Of a stretch of 64,000 nucleotides of DNA, positions 46,937-58,406 are shown in pieces. Origin of the DNA: Trichomonas vaginalis G3 (lineage: Eukaryota; Parabasalia; Trichomonadida; Trichomonadidae); NCBI RefSeq assembly GCF_026262505.1, contig NC_067208.1:14517962-14581961 (forward strand). Reading direction: 5' to 3'. A program made the translations under genes and the position numbers. Each line of letters opens with the position of its first letter. Within the stretch, counting starts at the first letter, position 1. The notes beneath the pieces were generated by a model. It had not been told where the DNA came from. It worked only from the letters and a program-made list of their open reading frames with translations, and did no database searches.

Positions 46937-49380
46937 ACTTCGATTAATTCATTTTTAGTTTATTTCGATCAAATAAATGATGTAAACAAATGTTTTGCTA
47001 ATTCGACGATGTTTTGTATTCCATCCCTTTGTCGGTTTTTTCTTTCACAAGGTGCAGATATCAATGGAAAAGATATGAATGGAAAAACAGCCCTATATTA
47101 TGCCATATGGAAAAGTAGTAAAGAAATAGTTGAATTCCTTATTTTGCATGGTGCAAATATCAATGAAAGGGATAACAAAGGAGAAACTCCTCTTCATGAT
47201 GCAGCAGAAAATGATTGTAAAGAAATTATTGAATTTCTTATTTTAAATGGTGCAAATATTAATGAAAAAAATAATTACGACGAGACTCCTCTTCATAAGG
47301 CAGCATTTAAAAATAATATAGAAACAGCTGAATTTCTTATTTCACATGGTGCAAATGTCAATGAAAAGAATTACTATGGAGAAACTCCTCTCCATAATGC
47401 AGCAGAAAATAATAATAAAGAAGTTGTTGAACTTCTACTTTTACATGGTGCGAATATTAATGAAAAAAATAAATATGGTAAAACTGCTCTTTATATTGCT
47501 GCATATTATAATAGTAAAGATGCAGCAGAACTTCTTATCTTGCATGGTGCAAATGTCAATGAAATAAATAAATCTGGTAAAAGTGTTCTTCATATTGCTG
47601 TATATTATAATAGTAAAGATGTAGCTGAACTTCATATTTTGCATGGAGCAAATGTCAATGAAAAAAATTTCAGTGGAGAAACTCCTCTTTTTAATACAAC
47701 AGAAAATGATAATAAGGAAATAGCTGAACTTCTTCTTTCTCATGGTGCAAAAATCAATGAAAAAATAAATCTGGTAATACTGTTCTTCATTTTGCAGCAT
47801 ATTATAATAGTAAAGAAATAGTTGAATTTTTTCTATTTCATGGTGGAAATATCCACGAAAAAAATAAATATGGTAAAACTGCTCTTTATATTGCTGCATA
47901 TTATAATAGTAAAGATGCAGCAGAACTTCTTATCTTGCATGGTGCAAATGTCAATGAAATAAATAAATCTGGTAAAAGTGTTCTTCATATTGCTGTATAT
48001 TATAATAGTAAAGATGTAGCTGAACTTCATATTTTGCATGGAGCAAATGTCAATGAAAAAAATTTCAGTGGAGAAACTCCTCTTTTTAATACAACAGAAA
48101 ATGATAATAAGGAAATAGCTGAACTTCTTCTTTCTCATGGTGCAAAAATCAATGAAAAAAATAAATCTGGTAATACTGTTCTTCATTTTGCAGCATATTA
48201 TAATAGTAAAGAAATAGTTGAATTTTTTCTATTTCATGGTGGAAATATCCACGAAAAAAATAAATATGGTAAAACTGCTCTTTATATTGCTGCATATTAT
48301 AATAGTAAAGATGCAGCAGAACTTCTTATCTTGCATGGTGCAAATGTCAATGAAATAAATAAATCTGGTAAAAGTGTTCTTCATATTGCTGTATATTATA
48401 ATAGTAAAGATGTAGCTGAACTTCATATTTTGCATGGAGCAAATGTCAATGAAAAAAATTTCAGTGGAGAAACTCCTCTTTTTAATACAACAGAAAATGA
48501 TAATAAGGAAATAGCTGAACTTCTTCTTTCTCATGGTGCAAAAATCAATGAAAAAAATAAATCTGGTAATACTGTTCTTCATTTTGCAGCATATTATAAT
48601 AGTAAAGAAATAGTTGAATTTTTTCTATTTCATGGTGGAAATATCCACGAAAAAAATAAATATGGTAAAACTGCTCTTTATATTGCTGCATATTATAATA
48701 GTAAAGATGCAGCAGAACTTCTTATCTTGCATGGTGCAAATGTCAATGAAATAAATAAATCTGGTAAAAGTGTTCTTCATATTGCTGTATATTATAATAG
48801 TAAAGATGTAGCTGAACTTCATATTTTGCATGGAGCAAATGTCAATGAAAAAAATTTCAGTGGAGAAACTCCTCTTTTTAATACAACAGAAAATGATAAT
48901 AAGGAAATAGCTGAACTTCTTCTTTCTCATGGTGCAAAAATCAATGAAAAAAATAAATCTGGTAATACTGTTCTTCATTTTGCAGCATATTATAATAGTA
49001 AAGAAATAGTTGAATTTTTTCTATTTCATGGTGGAAATATCCACGAAAAAAATAAATATGGTAAAACTGCTCTTCATATTGCTGCGTATTATAATAGTAA
49101 AGATGTTGCCGAACTTCTTATTTTGCATGGTGCAAATATCAATGAAAAGAATTTCAAAGGAGAAACTCCTCTTCATAATGCAACAGAAAATAATTGCATA
49201 GAAATTATTGAGTTTTTTCTCGCACATGGTGCAAATATTAATGAAAAAAATTACAACGACGAAACTCCTCTTCAAAAAGCAGAATCTAAAAATAATATAG
49301 AAGTAGTTGAATTTCTTCTTTCACATGTAGCAAATGCTAATCAACAAAATAAAAAATATGAACCAGCGCTTGATATTTGA
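46937..49380 (+). pseudogene. Ankyrin-repeat protein, 5'-truncated, frameshifted, with 396-bp amplification
   Basis: Coding resemblance begins before the first ATG (47009): TSINSFLVYFDQINDVNKCF matches the DUF3447/ankyrin boundary of the gene at 44088-45451 (ESFFVYFDQTNDFNKCF), so the N-terminal domain is missing. About 24 ankyrin repeats follow. One A is missing in a poly-A run near 47760 (AATGAAAAAATAAATCTGG against seven A in the sister copies), shifting phase; the proper frame resumes and runs to the TGA at 49380. The antisense 117-residue frames that recur here are shadows. Confidence 0.8.
47476..49058 (+). repeat. 396-bp tandem repeat, four copies
   Basis: Units start at 47476, 47871, 48267 and 48663 (periods 395, 396, 396), and a diverging partial fifth begins at 49059. 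Each unit encodes four 33-residue ankyrin repeats. The copies are almost identical apart from the one-base loss in the first, so amplification is recent. Confidence 0.95.
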
Positions 49381-49984
49381 ACATTTTCTTCCTTTTATTG
49401 CAAATATAAGAAGAAATGTTTAATCCTATGTAAGAACTTGGAAAAAATGTTCTTATAAGTATTGTAAGTGCTATTTTGGCGCAATTGATATATAATTCCT
49501 TATCTTTCAAATATCATGAGTTTATTTAAATGACTTAAGTAAAAGAGAGCAGCTTTGCCAAGTTCTTTCAAAAATTTAAAGAACTTGGGAAAAATGTTTT
49601 TTTTAAGAATTTTAAGTGCTGTTTTGCATAATTGTATGACAATGCTTTGTATAGCATGCATTATAAAGAGCTGTTTCGTCAAGATTTTCAAAATATGAAA
49701 GAGCTTGAAGAAACCACTCTTTAAGGAGAGAAAATTACTGATATTGTCAAGAATCTGACCAGAAAATAATTGCAATCTTGAATAAATAAAAAGTCATACC
49801 TTTTTAATGAATTGGGGAAAAACAATCGTACTTACAAAAATTATATAACAATTGATACAATGGAAATTGGAAATTTTATTATTAAAAACAGTAAATAACT
49901 CATATCTTAGCATAAACACATTTCTATATGGATTTTATTTTACAATAAGAAACAAATAAAAAAAAATATTTGATCAATTATTTG
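49381..49984. other. Intergenic with ankyrin remnant
   Basis: AT-rich. On the minus strand about 49612-49750 still reads EWFLQALSYFENLDETALYN then ACYTKHCHTIM, a decayed ankyrin-type fragment. Two related phrases (AAGAACTTGGAAAAAATGTT near 49432 and AAGAACTTGGGAAAAATGTT near 49580) show a further small duplication. Confidence 0.5.
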
Positions 49985-51028
49985 TTAGACTTCTAAATGC
50001 TCTTGTGATAATTCTGGCTTCTGTGCCATATCATCTTCATGTTCTGCCTTTTCACCCCACTTAACAATGTCAAGAGGATTTAATTTTCCTCTTGCAGCGA
50101 CAACTGTAAAATGGTTGAAGTCAGTATTGAAGCACAAGAAGTCTCTGACCCAGTCTGTGACCAAAACATTAACGAGGCCGGTGAAATACAACAGCATTCT
50201 GCGCCAAGCTTCTTCTGTTGTATTAACACCGTCAAGTAAATCTGTAGTTTCTGCTGCTTCAACTGTTTCTTTCGTATAAACAATAAGAACAACCATTAAT
50301 GGAAAAGGTGAGTCACCTCTACTAATTCGTATGATTCTGTGGCTAAATTCTTTAAATTTCACAAGCATTCCTAAAGGTAGAAGTAATCCGAGCATTCCAG
50401 AAGCTCTAAGATCTGTTATTGGATCTGATGATTGAAAACCAACATCTTCCCAATGAGGACCAACCCTCAGAGGTGGAGTTGATATGCCTGTTAATGCTAC
50501 GTGAAGGCTTGTAAGAATTCTATGATGAACCAAATCATCTTCCTTGAAATCGATTTTGCATATTTTATATGCTTCGCCAAAGGCAGTAACTGCGCCTTGA
50601 GAAGGTTTCTTTGGGAAACAAAAGCATGATTTTGATGTAAATTTAAGAGCAGGCACTGCGCATTCTATTTCCTTCGATTGATTTATTAAATAAATTGATG
50701 CATCATAATAAGTTATTGGGGAAGAGCGATCTATAATTGTTCCTCCAACGCCATGTTCGGTTGGAAGATTGGTATTTAATTGTTTTTGTTGAGAATCAAT
50801 TTGATTCCATTGATTTTTCGCTTCTGTAATTTCTTTTGGAACCTCCTTCTGTTCAGATGAGTCAGAGTCACTATGGAAACTGTCATCTTCGTCTTGTTTA
50901 TCTTCTTTTTCCTTTTGAGGTTCTTGATATTCGATACCTTCATTTATACGAACTGATTGTCTGCGAGCAGGTAATGGAGCAAATCGTACTCTCTTTTTAT
51001 CAGAAAGATTAGAATCCGGTTCACTCAT
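49985..51028 (-). CDS. ELMO-domain protein (ELMOD-like)
   Basis: 347 residues. The N-terminal 90 are disordered and acidic (EDKQDEDDSFHSDSDSSEQK). The ELMO domain occupies about 105-325, with its signature HWEDVGFQSSDPITDLRASG followed by MLGLLLPLGML (about 192-220); the Arg in TDLR is the residue needed for GAP activity toward Arl2-type GTPases in ELMOD proteins. No PH domain, so it is ELMOD-like rather than ELMO1-like. It probably regulates small GTPases of membrane traffic or actin. CATCCTTTTTT lies about 20 bp before the ATG. Confidence 0.88.
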   Translation of the reverse strand: MSEPDSNLSDKKRVRFAPLPARRQSVRINEGIEYQEPQKEKEDKQDEDDSFHSDSDSSEQKEVPKEITEAKNQWNQIDSQQKQLNTNLPTEHGVGGTIIDRSSPITYYDASIYLINQSKEIECAVPALKFTSKSCFCFPKKPSQGAVTAFGEAYKICKIDFKEDDLVHHRILTSLHVALTGISTPPLRVGPHWEDVGFQSSDPITDLRASGMLGLLLPLGMLVKFKEFSHRIIRISRGDSPFPLMVVLIVYTKETVEAAETTDLLDGVNTTEEAWRRMLLYFTGLVNVLVTDWVRDFLCFNTDFNHFTVVAARGKLNPLDIVKWGEKAEHEDDMAQKPELSQEHLEV

Positions 51029-52259
51029 TTTTCTTCAAAAAAAAAGGATGAAAAGATAAAAATTAATTTTTTCGTCTTCTCAAAAAATTATTGAACCCCG
51101 GACATGAATACTACCTGATTATTGAAATATTTTGTTTTCGAATTGTTATCACTTTTTCAATGGTATTGTAACAATTTTGAATTCTTGGCATTCACGAAAG
51201 CAGTCTGAGCTATTACACAGAAGACTTTATTAAATGGCCATGGCTATAACCAAATTGGTTATTTTATCTTCATGAAACCACCAAATATCATATAATCAGC
51301 ATTATCAGCTTATGCAAGGATTTTGGGCAACAATGTGCCCCTTGTATCAAGAGCCTGTGCCAATTCCATGACAATAACGAGATTGTGAAGTTCCCTGATA
51401 AATAAGTTCATTTGGTCCACCGCAGAGCTCTCTACGTCATCTCTGCTATTGTTGACGAAATAATGTTGAGACTCTCATCCAAATAAAGCATATTTATGAT
51501 ATATAATATGATATTACAAATATTTTTGTTATTAGAAGCAAAAAAATCATATACAACAAGGTTACTTTATCATTTATTCATTATCAAATTATATATATAT
51601 AACAAGTTTCTCGCGAATTTGTGTTTTATATCATGGCTCAAAAAGAAAGATAGAAAATCTTCTCACAGAAAAACTGTGAGGCAAAATAAATCACTATAGT
51701 TTGCTAATACATCAATAAGAACATCAATAAACTCTAGAGTTTATGAAGAGTGTTTGCTGTTCTTATATTAATGGATACCTCTGAATGATGTATCTAATTC
51801 CTTGAGAAATTACCCAAATGAAAACGTTTTCACTTTAAAACCAGAATCGATGATATTGGAATGATAAATATCGTTTGAGTGAACTATGTAAGGATGTCGC
51901 TTGCGGAACGCTTGGGGAACATTAAATAATTTTCGAACTCTGAATGATTTTTTGTTCTAAATTCAGAAATTTGAAGATCAAGCATTTATGTTTTTTTAAA
52001 ACATGATCGCATAAACTCATAAACTAAGAACAGCAAATGTTCATGTGGGAAGGTTTAGAACCAATATTTGTACTTTTCAATAAAAATTTTTGACCGGGAA
52101 TTTTTATCCATAAAAACTGTCAACGGTCAAACTAATTTAAATAAAAATATTCTTGGATATATATTAATAATTTTTCATTATATAAATTGGCCGTTACATT
52201 CAAAAAAAGAACGTTACACTCAATCTCAGTTGATAAAAAATCTCTCTAAATTTTATTGA
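51029..52259. other. Divergent intergenic, 1.2 kb
   Basis: AT-rich. Around 51300-51480 the composition is more gene-like (GNNVPLVSRACANSMTITR can be read on the plus strand), perhaps a remnant of an old gene. The frame at 51496-51699 is AT-driven. On the minus strand a CCTTTTTTT stretch (51039-51047) precedes the ELMO gene. Confidence 0.45.
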
Positions 52260-53399
52260 ATGTTTGTTCTATTGTTAGCTCAGATTCGATCAGTATCGAT
52301 TTCAACTGGAACAAATACTGTTTCGCTTTATAGTCAGCAGACATACGAAATGTCAATTTCCGCAAATACATTTGTAATTTTCAATGGTAAATATAGTTCC
52401 GATTTGAAAGGCTATGCAACATGTGGTTATCAATCATTGGCCATATTAGGATCTACATTTGTTGTTGCTGTTTCATTTTTAGAATCAGGAACAATTACTG
52501 TTACAAATACATTGTATTCCTCTCAAACATTTAGGTATTGCGCGTTCACTAATCGTACTTCTCTATGCCATGAAATTATCGTACCTGTAGGCCGCGACGT
52601 AACATTCAAGGTTCAAAGTGGAAAACAATATTGCGTATATGTTCCACTTATTTCCGGGTCTGTTAATATTCCAACAGCCGTCTCTAGTATCGGCTCTTAC
52701 AATGCCGATGGTTATGCGGACGAATACCAAACTACGTATTACGATAGTCATTATTTCACTGTTATTGAATACAGTGATGCCAATGTTGGTTTTGAAATTA
52801 GTGATACCAGTGATACATTAAATTACTACATGTCGAACGAAAACAATTACTATTATGCTTACAAAATTAGCTCTTCTTCAACCACCCTAATCAACACCAA
52901 ATCCTCTTCAAGAGATTATTCTTATAATACCCCAAGTCCATCAGATTATCATATCATTAAATCTTCAAGCAGCTTCCCGTTCTGGGTTCTTGGTCCTATC
53001 TTTTCACTTATTGTTTTTGTTGTTATTGTTGTCGTTTGCTGCGTCTGCTCCTATAAGATATGCAATAAGGCTGTCAAATCGAAATCTTCGTCTTCTTCAT
53101 CATCCAAATCTAAAAAGCGTAAGAACCATAAGGAAACAAATAGCGTTACTGTTGTTACCACAACCACTCAACAACCTCAACAGCCACAGGCAGCTCCTCA
53201 GCAGCCATACAATCAGAATATGCAACCAATGTACTACCAACCGGGATATCCAACAGGCCCTACACCATACTATCCTCCACAATATCCATCTGGTGAACCG
53301 AACCCTTATTCTGCAGATATACAACCAAACGGACAGCCAGCTCCTTATCCAAATGCTTATCCTAATCCTTACTATCCAGCACCACCTCAGAACACATAA
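52260..53399 (+). CDS. Type I membrane protein with Pro/Tyr-rich cytoplasmic tail
   Basis: 379 residues, unknown family, layout typical of Trichomonas surface proteins. MFVLLLAQIRSVSIS is a short signal peptide. Residues 16-235 are an ectodomain rich in Ser/Thr/Tyr with six Cys. A transmembrane helix is at about 240-264 (FWVLGPIFSLIVFVVIVVVC). The tail starts with Ser/Lys-rich KSKSSSSSSSKSKKRKNHK and then has a Q/P/Y region with PYNQ, YYQPGYP, PYYPPQYP, which could bind WW/SH3 adaptors or be tyrosine-sorted. Function unknown. Confidence 0.75.
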   Translation: MFVLLLAQIRSVSISTGTNTVSLYSQQTYEMSISANTFVIFNGKYSSDLKGYATCGYQSLAILGSTFVVAVSFLESGTITVTNTLYSSQTFRYCAFTNRTSLCHEIIVPVGRDVTFKVQSGKQYCVYVPLISGSVNIPTAVSSIGSYNADGYADEYQTTYYDSHYFTVIEYSDANVGFEISDTSDTLNYYMSNENNYYYAYKISSSSTTLINTKSSSRDYSYNTPSPSDYHIIKSSSSFPFWVLGPIFSLIVFVVIVVVCCVCSYKICNKAVKSKSSSSSSSKSKKRKNHKETNSVTVVTTTTQQPQQPQAAPQQPYNQNMQPMYYQPGYPTGPTPYYPPQYPSGEPNPYSADIQPNGQPAPYPNAYPNPYYPAPPQNT

Positions 53400-54186
53400 G
53401 ACTAACTTTTATTTGCTTTTAATTAATGTTTCCATATATAAAGATTTTTTTATGTATAATTCAATAGTTTTATTACTCTGTTTAATATGTTTTCTAATAA
53501 AAGCATACACACTGATTGGATGTCATGTTGTTTTTTGATAATATTCTATCTTTTTATTGATTTCATATCAAATTCAATGTTGAAATGCTTAAATGAGAAA
53601 AATATTAAATGAAATCAAGCAAACAATCAAAATAAATGATAGAATATTTTCCAAATTTTTTTCGAATATAAAAATTCAAAGAAAAAAAATACATTTTTTT
53701 CTTCATAATTTTTAAAATTTGAAATTTTTGGAGTGAATTACGTTCTATTTTAGGCCGCTTTTAACGACATTGTGATTCTATTATATATTTAATATGTAAA
53801 TGGATTAAAATATTAATACTATAATTGTTGATATTGAAATAAAAAAAAATGTCACAATATTTCTTGTTTTTTGCTTTATTGAAGCATTTTCCAGAATTTT
53901 TATTTAGAAGATATAAAAGACAAACCAGGCCAATTAATAATCCACTATTCAATAACATTATTACTGGCAAACATTCGGTAACGTTATTGATCAATAAAGA
54001 AGATTGTGAGTTATCCAAAGGAGCAATTAAAATAGCTATTTTTACATCAGTTTCCCAAACTCTGCATTTCAAAACAAAATATTTCGAAATTAAATCGCAT
54101 TTTTACCGCTAGACAAAGAGAAAACAAAACAAAATAGGAACACATACAACTTAGTTTTGTATTTTAAGCTTCTTATCGGTCAAAAT
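53400..54186. other. Convergent intergenic, 787 bp
   Basis: AT-rich. It includes a doubtful 87-codon frame at 53849-54112 (listed separately). Runs of A/T near 53680 and 53840. Confidence 0.5.
53849..54112 (+). CDS. Doubtful small hypothetical protein
   Basis: 87 codons: MSQYFLFFALLKHFPEFLFR, then basic RRYKRQTRPINNP, and later CELSKGAIKIAIFTSVS. Codon use is plausible, but there is no family, initiator or conserved partner, and the DNA is AT-rich. Kept only as a possibility. Confidence 0.2.
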   Translation: MSQYFLFFALLKHFPEFLFRRYKRQTRPINNPLFNNIITGKHSVTLLINKEDCELSKGAIKIAIFTSVSQTLHFKTKYFEIKSHFYR

Positions 54187-55341
54187 TTACGTATCATGAT
54201 CTTTAATTAAAACTTCATTGAGAGTAATGATCTTAACATTTGAGTCAGGATATCTGAAGAATGAGAATTTAATTATACCAATATACGTTAATTCTCCGAA
54301 CAAAAAGATTATAGACCCAATCAATCGCATCCAGCTTAATTTTGTCCACTGAATACCTTTTGTAATAGACTTAAAATCTTCATTATAACACGGAATTATA
54401 TATTTTCCTTTAAATCCGTAATAAATAATTAAATCTACAATCCAAGCTAAAGAACTAGCAATCATTTCGACTATTGTGTAGTTAATACTATTCGTTGTTT
54501 GAATTGTTCCTCCAATTGACCCATTATATAAACAACTAAAAGGAATGTAAATAAAAATCAAAGCTATAACCGCTTTTGAGTGAAACGCCATGTAAATTGA
54601 TTCACAGAAGTTTTCATGAATCCCTTTTGTGTTTTTGTTTAATGGAATTACGTAAACAATTGGGTAAACAATAAAAAGATTAATGAAAAACCCGTATACA
54701 CCTTCAACTCCCATTAGCCACCATGGCGATAAATCGTTATTATGTAAAATTTTTTCTTCGAAAATAGATTTTGTGGCATATAATATTTGAGAAATGATTT
54801 GAAGGATGATTGGAAATGCCTTTACACTACCTTCTTTATTTTCGTCACTAATAACAGAAAAAACAACGAAAAATATTCCAAGGAAAATAATCCCAAGAGA
54901 AAACCATCTAAATGAGTAATTAATAGATTCAAATAGTAGTGTACGCATAATTACTATTGAAAACAACTCGAAGTATCTAAGAGCTGTAGATATTTTTCCC
55001 TTATTGTTTACAAGAGAAAATGAATAGAACATAGATGCAAACAAATCACATACTGAAGGTATTATTGGAATAAAATACATTTGCATTTGAATATTTTTGA
55101 ATTTTGGACCATGCATAGGATTAATTTTAACTAAAATGAGATAGACAATCATGCAAGAAGACATAGCTATTGTCATAACAAGAGTAAAGAACCATGGTAA
55201 ATCAAAAAGTTTTTTGCAACCTTTATAGTTTGAAATCTGAGAATAAGTAGTATCACGAATGTAATAAGTTATAATCATTCCCAGTAAACAAGAAACTATA
55301 TAGAAGAACCTCGACTTGACTCCAAAGTCAGCATCTTTCAT
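54187..55341 (-). CDS. Drug/metabolite (nucleotide-sugar) transporter superfamily protein, SLC35F6-like
   Basis: 384 residues with about ten hydrophobic helices. Closest in pattern to SLC35F6-type DMT proteins: ALRYFELFSIVIMRTLLFE, LGIIFLGIFFVVFSVISDE, QIISQILYATKSIFEEKIL and LSPWWLMGVEGVYGFFINL correspond to the repeated EamA halves and the EEK...EG..GF signature of that subfamily. The two halves have five helices each. It probably sits in Golgi or lysosomal membrane and moves a nucleotide-sugar-like solute; the substrate is unknown. The frame is intact. Confidence 0.8.
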   Translation of the reverse strand: MKDADFGVKSRFFYIVSCLLGMIITYYIRDTTYSQISNYKGCKKLFDLPWFFTLVMTIAMSSCMIVYLILVKINPMHGPKFKNIQMQMYFIPIIPSVCDLFASMFYSFSLVNNKGKISTALRYFELFSIVIMRTLLFESINYSFRWFSLGIIFLGIFFVVFSVISDENKEGSVKAFPIILQIISQILYATKSIFEEKILHNNDLSPWWLMGVEGVYGFFINLFIVYPIVYVIPLNKNTKGIHENFCESIYMAFHSKAVIALIFIYIPFSCLYNGSIGGTIQTTNSINYTIVEMIASSLAWIVDLIIYYGFKGKYIIPCYNEDFKSITKGIQWTKLSWMRLIGSIIFLFGELTYIGIIKFSFFRYPDSNVKIITLNEVLIKDHDT

Positions 55342-56509
55342 TGTAAAATCTTATCAATGTAAGTTAAAAAAAATTTTTGGCATTTTGACAGAGAAATGTA
55401 AAGATTCGGTTTTAATTGAATAAATTTTCATCATGAAGTATTTGAGATTACATTCGTAATGATCATTTGAATGGTCAAAAAATAAAAAATCGGTTTTTCT
55501 CCCAATTTACAGGCGCGAATATTGAAAATTGTACAGTATCGAAATGGCAAATGTATTTATTCATAGTTCTCCCTTAACTGATGCTCATTTCATAGATTAT
55601 TTTGTAGATATAATTTATAGGGAAATATGTTTTGAGAAAATATCAAAATATTCTTGAAAAATGAGATAAAAACAGCATCTCATAACTTTAAACCTCTTAT
55701 TTGATAGTTTTCATTTTATATTTTAACTAAAAAGGCGATATCAATTGCGTTTTAATCAAGTAGAATAATAACTTGAAATTTAAGTTTCATCACGAGTTTC
55801 ATTTAAGGATTGAAATATATGAACTTGTAGATGATACTATTGGATCAAACAAAGGAAAATAGATGAGTTGAATCGGTGTTAAATGAACTTCAATACCAAT
55901 GTCTCATCAATGATAATTTATTCATTAATGTAATATTTAATAAAACTCATGAATAAATATGGAATCAACTGCTTTCAAATATGCAATATATATGAATTCA
56001 TATATCGTAATCATGTTAAAATATCAACAATTGGATATCCAGAAGTTATGGGGTATTTTTGTACTATTAAAATTGCTAAAGAAATAAACTTTGGATATAC
56101 TCCACTAATATGAGCATCATGATTTGAAGGATATAACTATCTCATTTCTTTTTAGAGTATATCAAGAAGTGAATAACAAATATGTTTGCACATCAATAAC
56201 TTGAATTTGAAAGATACTTCTGAAAAACTATGATTGATGAATGATAAGAAGTTTCAATAATTAAGAATGAAGAATTATTAAGATAGTATGATCTAATTTG
56301 ATAGTCGAAAACAACCAAGATTTATATAATTCTAATCAAATAAAATAAAAATACAAATCAATGATCAAAAATCACAGTATGTGAAGATAATATATTCTCT
56401 CATTGCAAAGTATCTAAAGTAAATATCAAGAATAGTATTTAGATATTATTTCAAACAAAAATCATTAAATAGTGAAGATAAGCTAGTAATTATTGAGTCG
56501 AATAAAAAG
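55342..56509. other. Intergenic, 1.17 kb
   Basis: AT-rich DNA with no protein-like frame, repeat or RNA gene that I can recognise. Confidence 0.5.
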
Positions 56510-56989
56510 TTAGATAAGGTTGGTCTGAAAATTTGAATATGTGTTATTCGACTTTGTTGGGACTTCAAATGGGAATATAGGAGGCAATGGCTCTTCTTTC
56601 TCCTCCTGCTGATTAATTTGGTTAATCGGCGTTGGTGACATTTGTTGAGGTTCTGATAATGTTATAGACATGCTATCCAATATTGGCTTTATAATATCCC
56701 AATGTTCAACAAACCAGCACTGCATTGCAACCTTATTTCGCTTCGAGATCCGATCGACATGAAGGGGAATTTTCTTGATTACTTGATCAGCTATATGCTT
56801 AAGATCTTTGAAACTTATTTTTGGCGCAAATCTTGATTCAAAATATTTATTGACCATGTTTAATCTCGGACCACACCTTCTTATCCTACTGTTTGTTTGA
56901 GCTTGTTCTTGGATAGCTTGTTCTGAAAGATCATTACGCTTGCCAACTCGTTGGATGACGAACACTGGATGAGGGAACGCTGGATACAT
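56510..56989 (-). CDS. Hypothetical protein with helical core
   Basis: 159 residues, family not recognised. Residues 60-110 form an amphipathic helical block (KISFKDLKHIADQVIKKIP, LHVDRISKRNKVAMQCWFVE, HWDIIKPILDSM). The VDRISKRN...CWF.E.W pattern looks like a small helical domain I associate with Trichomonas regulatory proteins, but I cannot name it. The C-terminus is Pro/Gln/Glu-rich and disordered. It lies divergent from the initiator-binding protein, 1.4 kb away. Confidence 0.6.
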   Translation of the reverse strand: MYPAFPHPVFVIQRVGKRNDLSEQAIQEQAQTNSRIRRCGPRLNMVNKYFESRFAPKISFKDLKHIADQVIKKIPLHVDRISKRNKVAMQCWFVEHWDIIKPILDSMSITLSEPQQMSPTPINQINQQEEKEEPLPPIFPFEVPTKSNNTYSNFQTNLI

Positions 56990-58406
56990 TTTGATGTGGA
57001 TTCAATTGAATACCACATTGAAAAGTTGAGTTCATACGTGTTGCAAAAAAGTTTTGTAATTATATGTTAATTATAAATATTATATTAAAAATTTTAAAGG
57101 TCAATACAAAAGTACTTTTGAGATAAAAATTTTAACGTGCCTTCATATTTGTATAAAAAGATGTTATTCTTCTTAGAATTAGTTATTGCCTCACATTTAT
57201 AAAATGATTTCGTAGCACGTTAAGATCGATATTTCAAATTTTGGATAAGTGATCGAACTTTTCCGATTTTTCGTTAATCTATTATTACTCTTCTAATCTA
57301 TACTTACTAAATCATCTTTTTCAATGCATTTTTGCAGATTTCAATCAAAAAATCGGAGCAGCACGGTGGAACTTTTATCAAATGTCATGGGGCCAAAATA
57401 AAAAAAAATAAAATTTTATAAGCCGAGAAAGGAAAATATATACAAATATACCAGATTGGAGCCATATCTCCAAAGTCTTTTCAATATATTGACATAGATC
57501 GTGAAGATTTCAAATAGAAAGAATCGCTAATTATTGTTTTTAACATATGAAATGATCTAACAATAAGCTTTAGTATATTATAATATGAGCAAACATGTGA
57601 ACAAGAAAGGTGAAGGAGTAAAAAAAATCCGTCTTTCATGAATACTTATGACAAGCATGCAAAAGTATCATAATAATCTTAAAGAAATCATTCAAACTAG
57701 GACTATATGTAATCTGATTGCTAAGATAAATGAATTTTAAAATTTAAACCCATCGTGATCTAACTCATACAGATTGATTTGTCTTCTGATAGATTATCAA
57801 AGTTTGATAGTTGTCATAATTTAAGCTTCGGATTTTTTTGAATATTCAATTTATTCATGATGTTCAAATACGTTGAGATAATATGTTTTCGGTAAGGCCA
57901 AAAATCGTGAAGTTCATCAATTTTTGTTTCTATCATTGATTTCTTCAATTGATAATTATTGATTGGTTTCGAGCATTTGATACAAAAAAAATATATCAAT
58001 TAATCGGTGTGTTGTGCATGAATTTAAAGATTAGAATGTTATACAAAAAAAATTTTTGAAAATATTGGAAAACAAGCTTTGTTTATTATATTTTGTTCAA
58101 AAAAATTCAGGTTCAAACAATCTCTCAGAATTCCTTTATCGTATTCACCTGAAATTTATTATGAAATCAATCTCTTATAGTGCAATAAACATTCATAGAT
58201 AAAACAATACATAATAATTCAATTTTTTTCTTTTTGAAAAATATCTAGATTTTGAAATAGAAAGATATTAATACATCAATTGAATTGCATTTTTCCTCTC
58301 AAAACATATTTTGAATAAAAAAACCGCAAATTACACACGATCAAAGACCACATTATTGAAATTTCTACCGTGCAATTCAAAAAGGATCCATTGAATTTCA
58401 CCTCAA
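56990..58406. other. Divergent intergenic, 1.4 kb
   Basis: AT-rich. The frame at 57814-57999 is AT-driven and not called. TTTCACCTCAA directly before the 58407 ATG is a weak initiator match. Confidence 0.5.

Noticed and set aside
47441-49275. Repeated 117-residue antisense frames across the ankyrin array
   Set aside because: They are the reverse strand of the 396-bp repeat; composition is Phe/Ile/Cys-rich and mirrors ankyrin codons.
57814-57999. 61-codon minus-strand frame
   Set aside because: AT-driven, no start context, no family.
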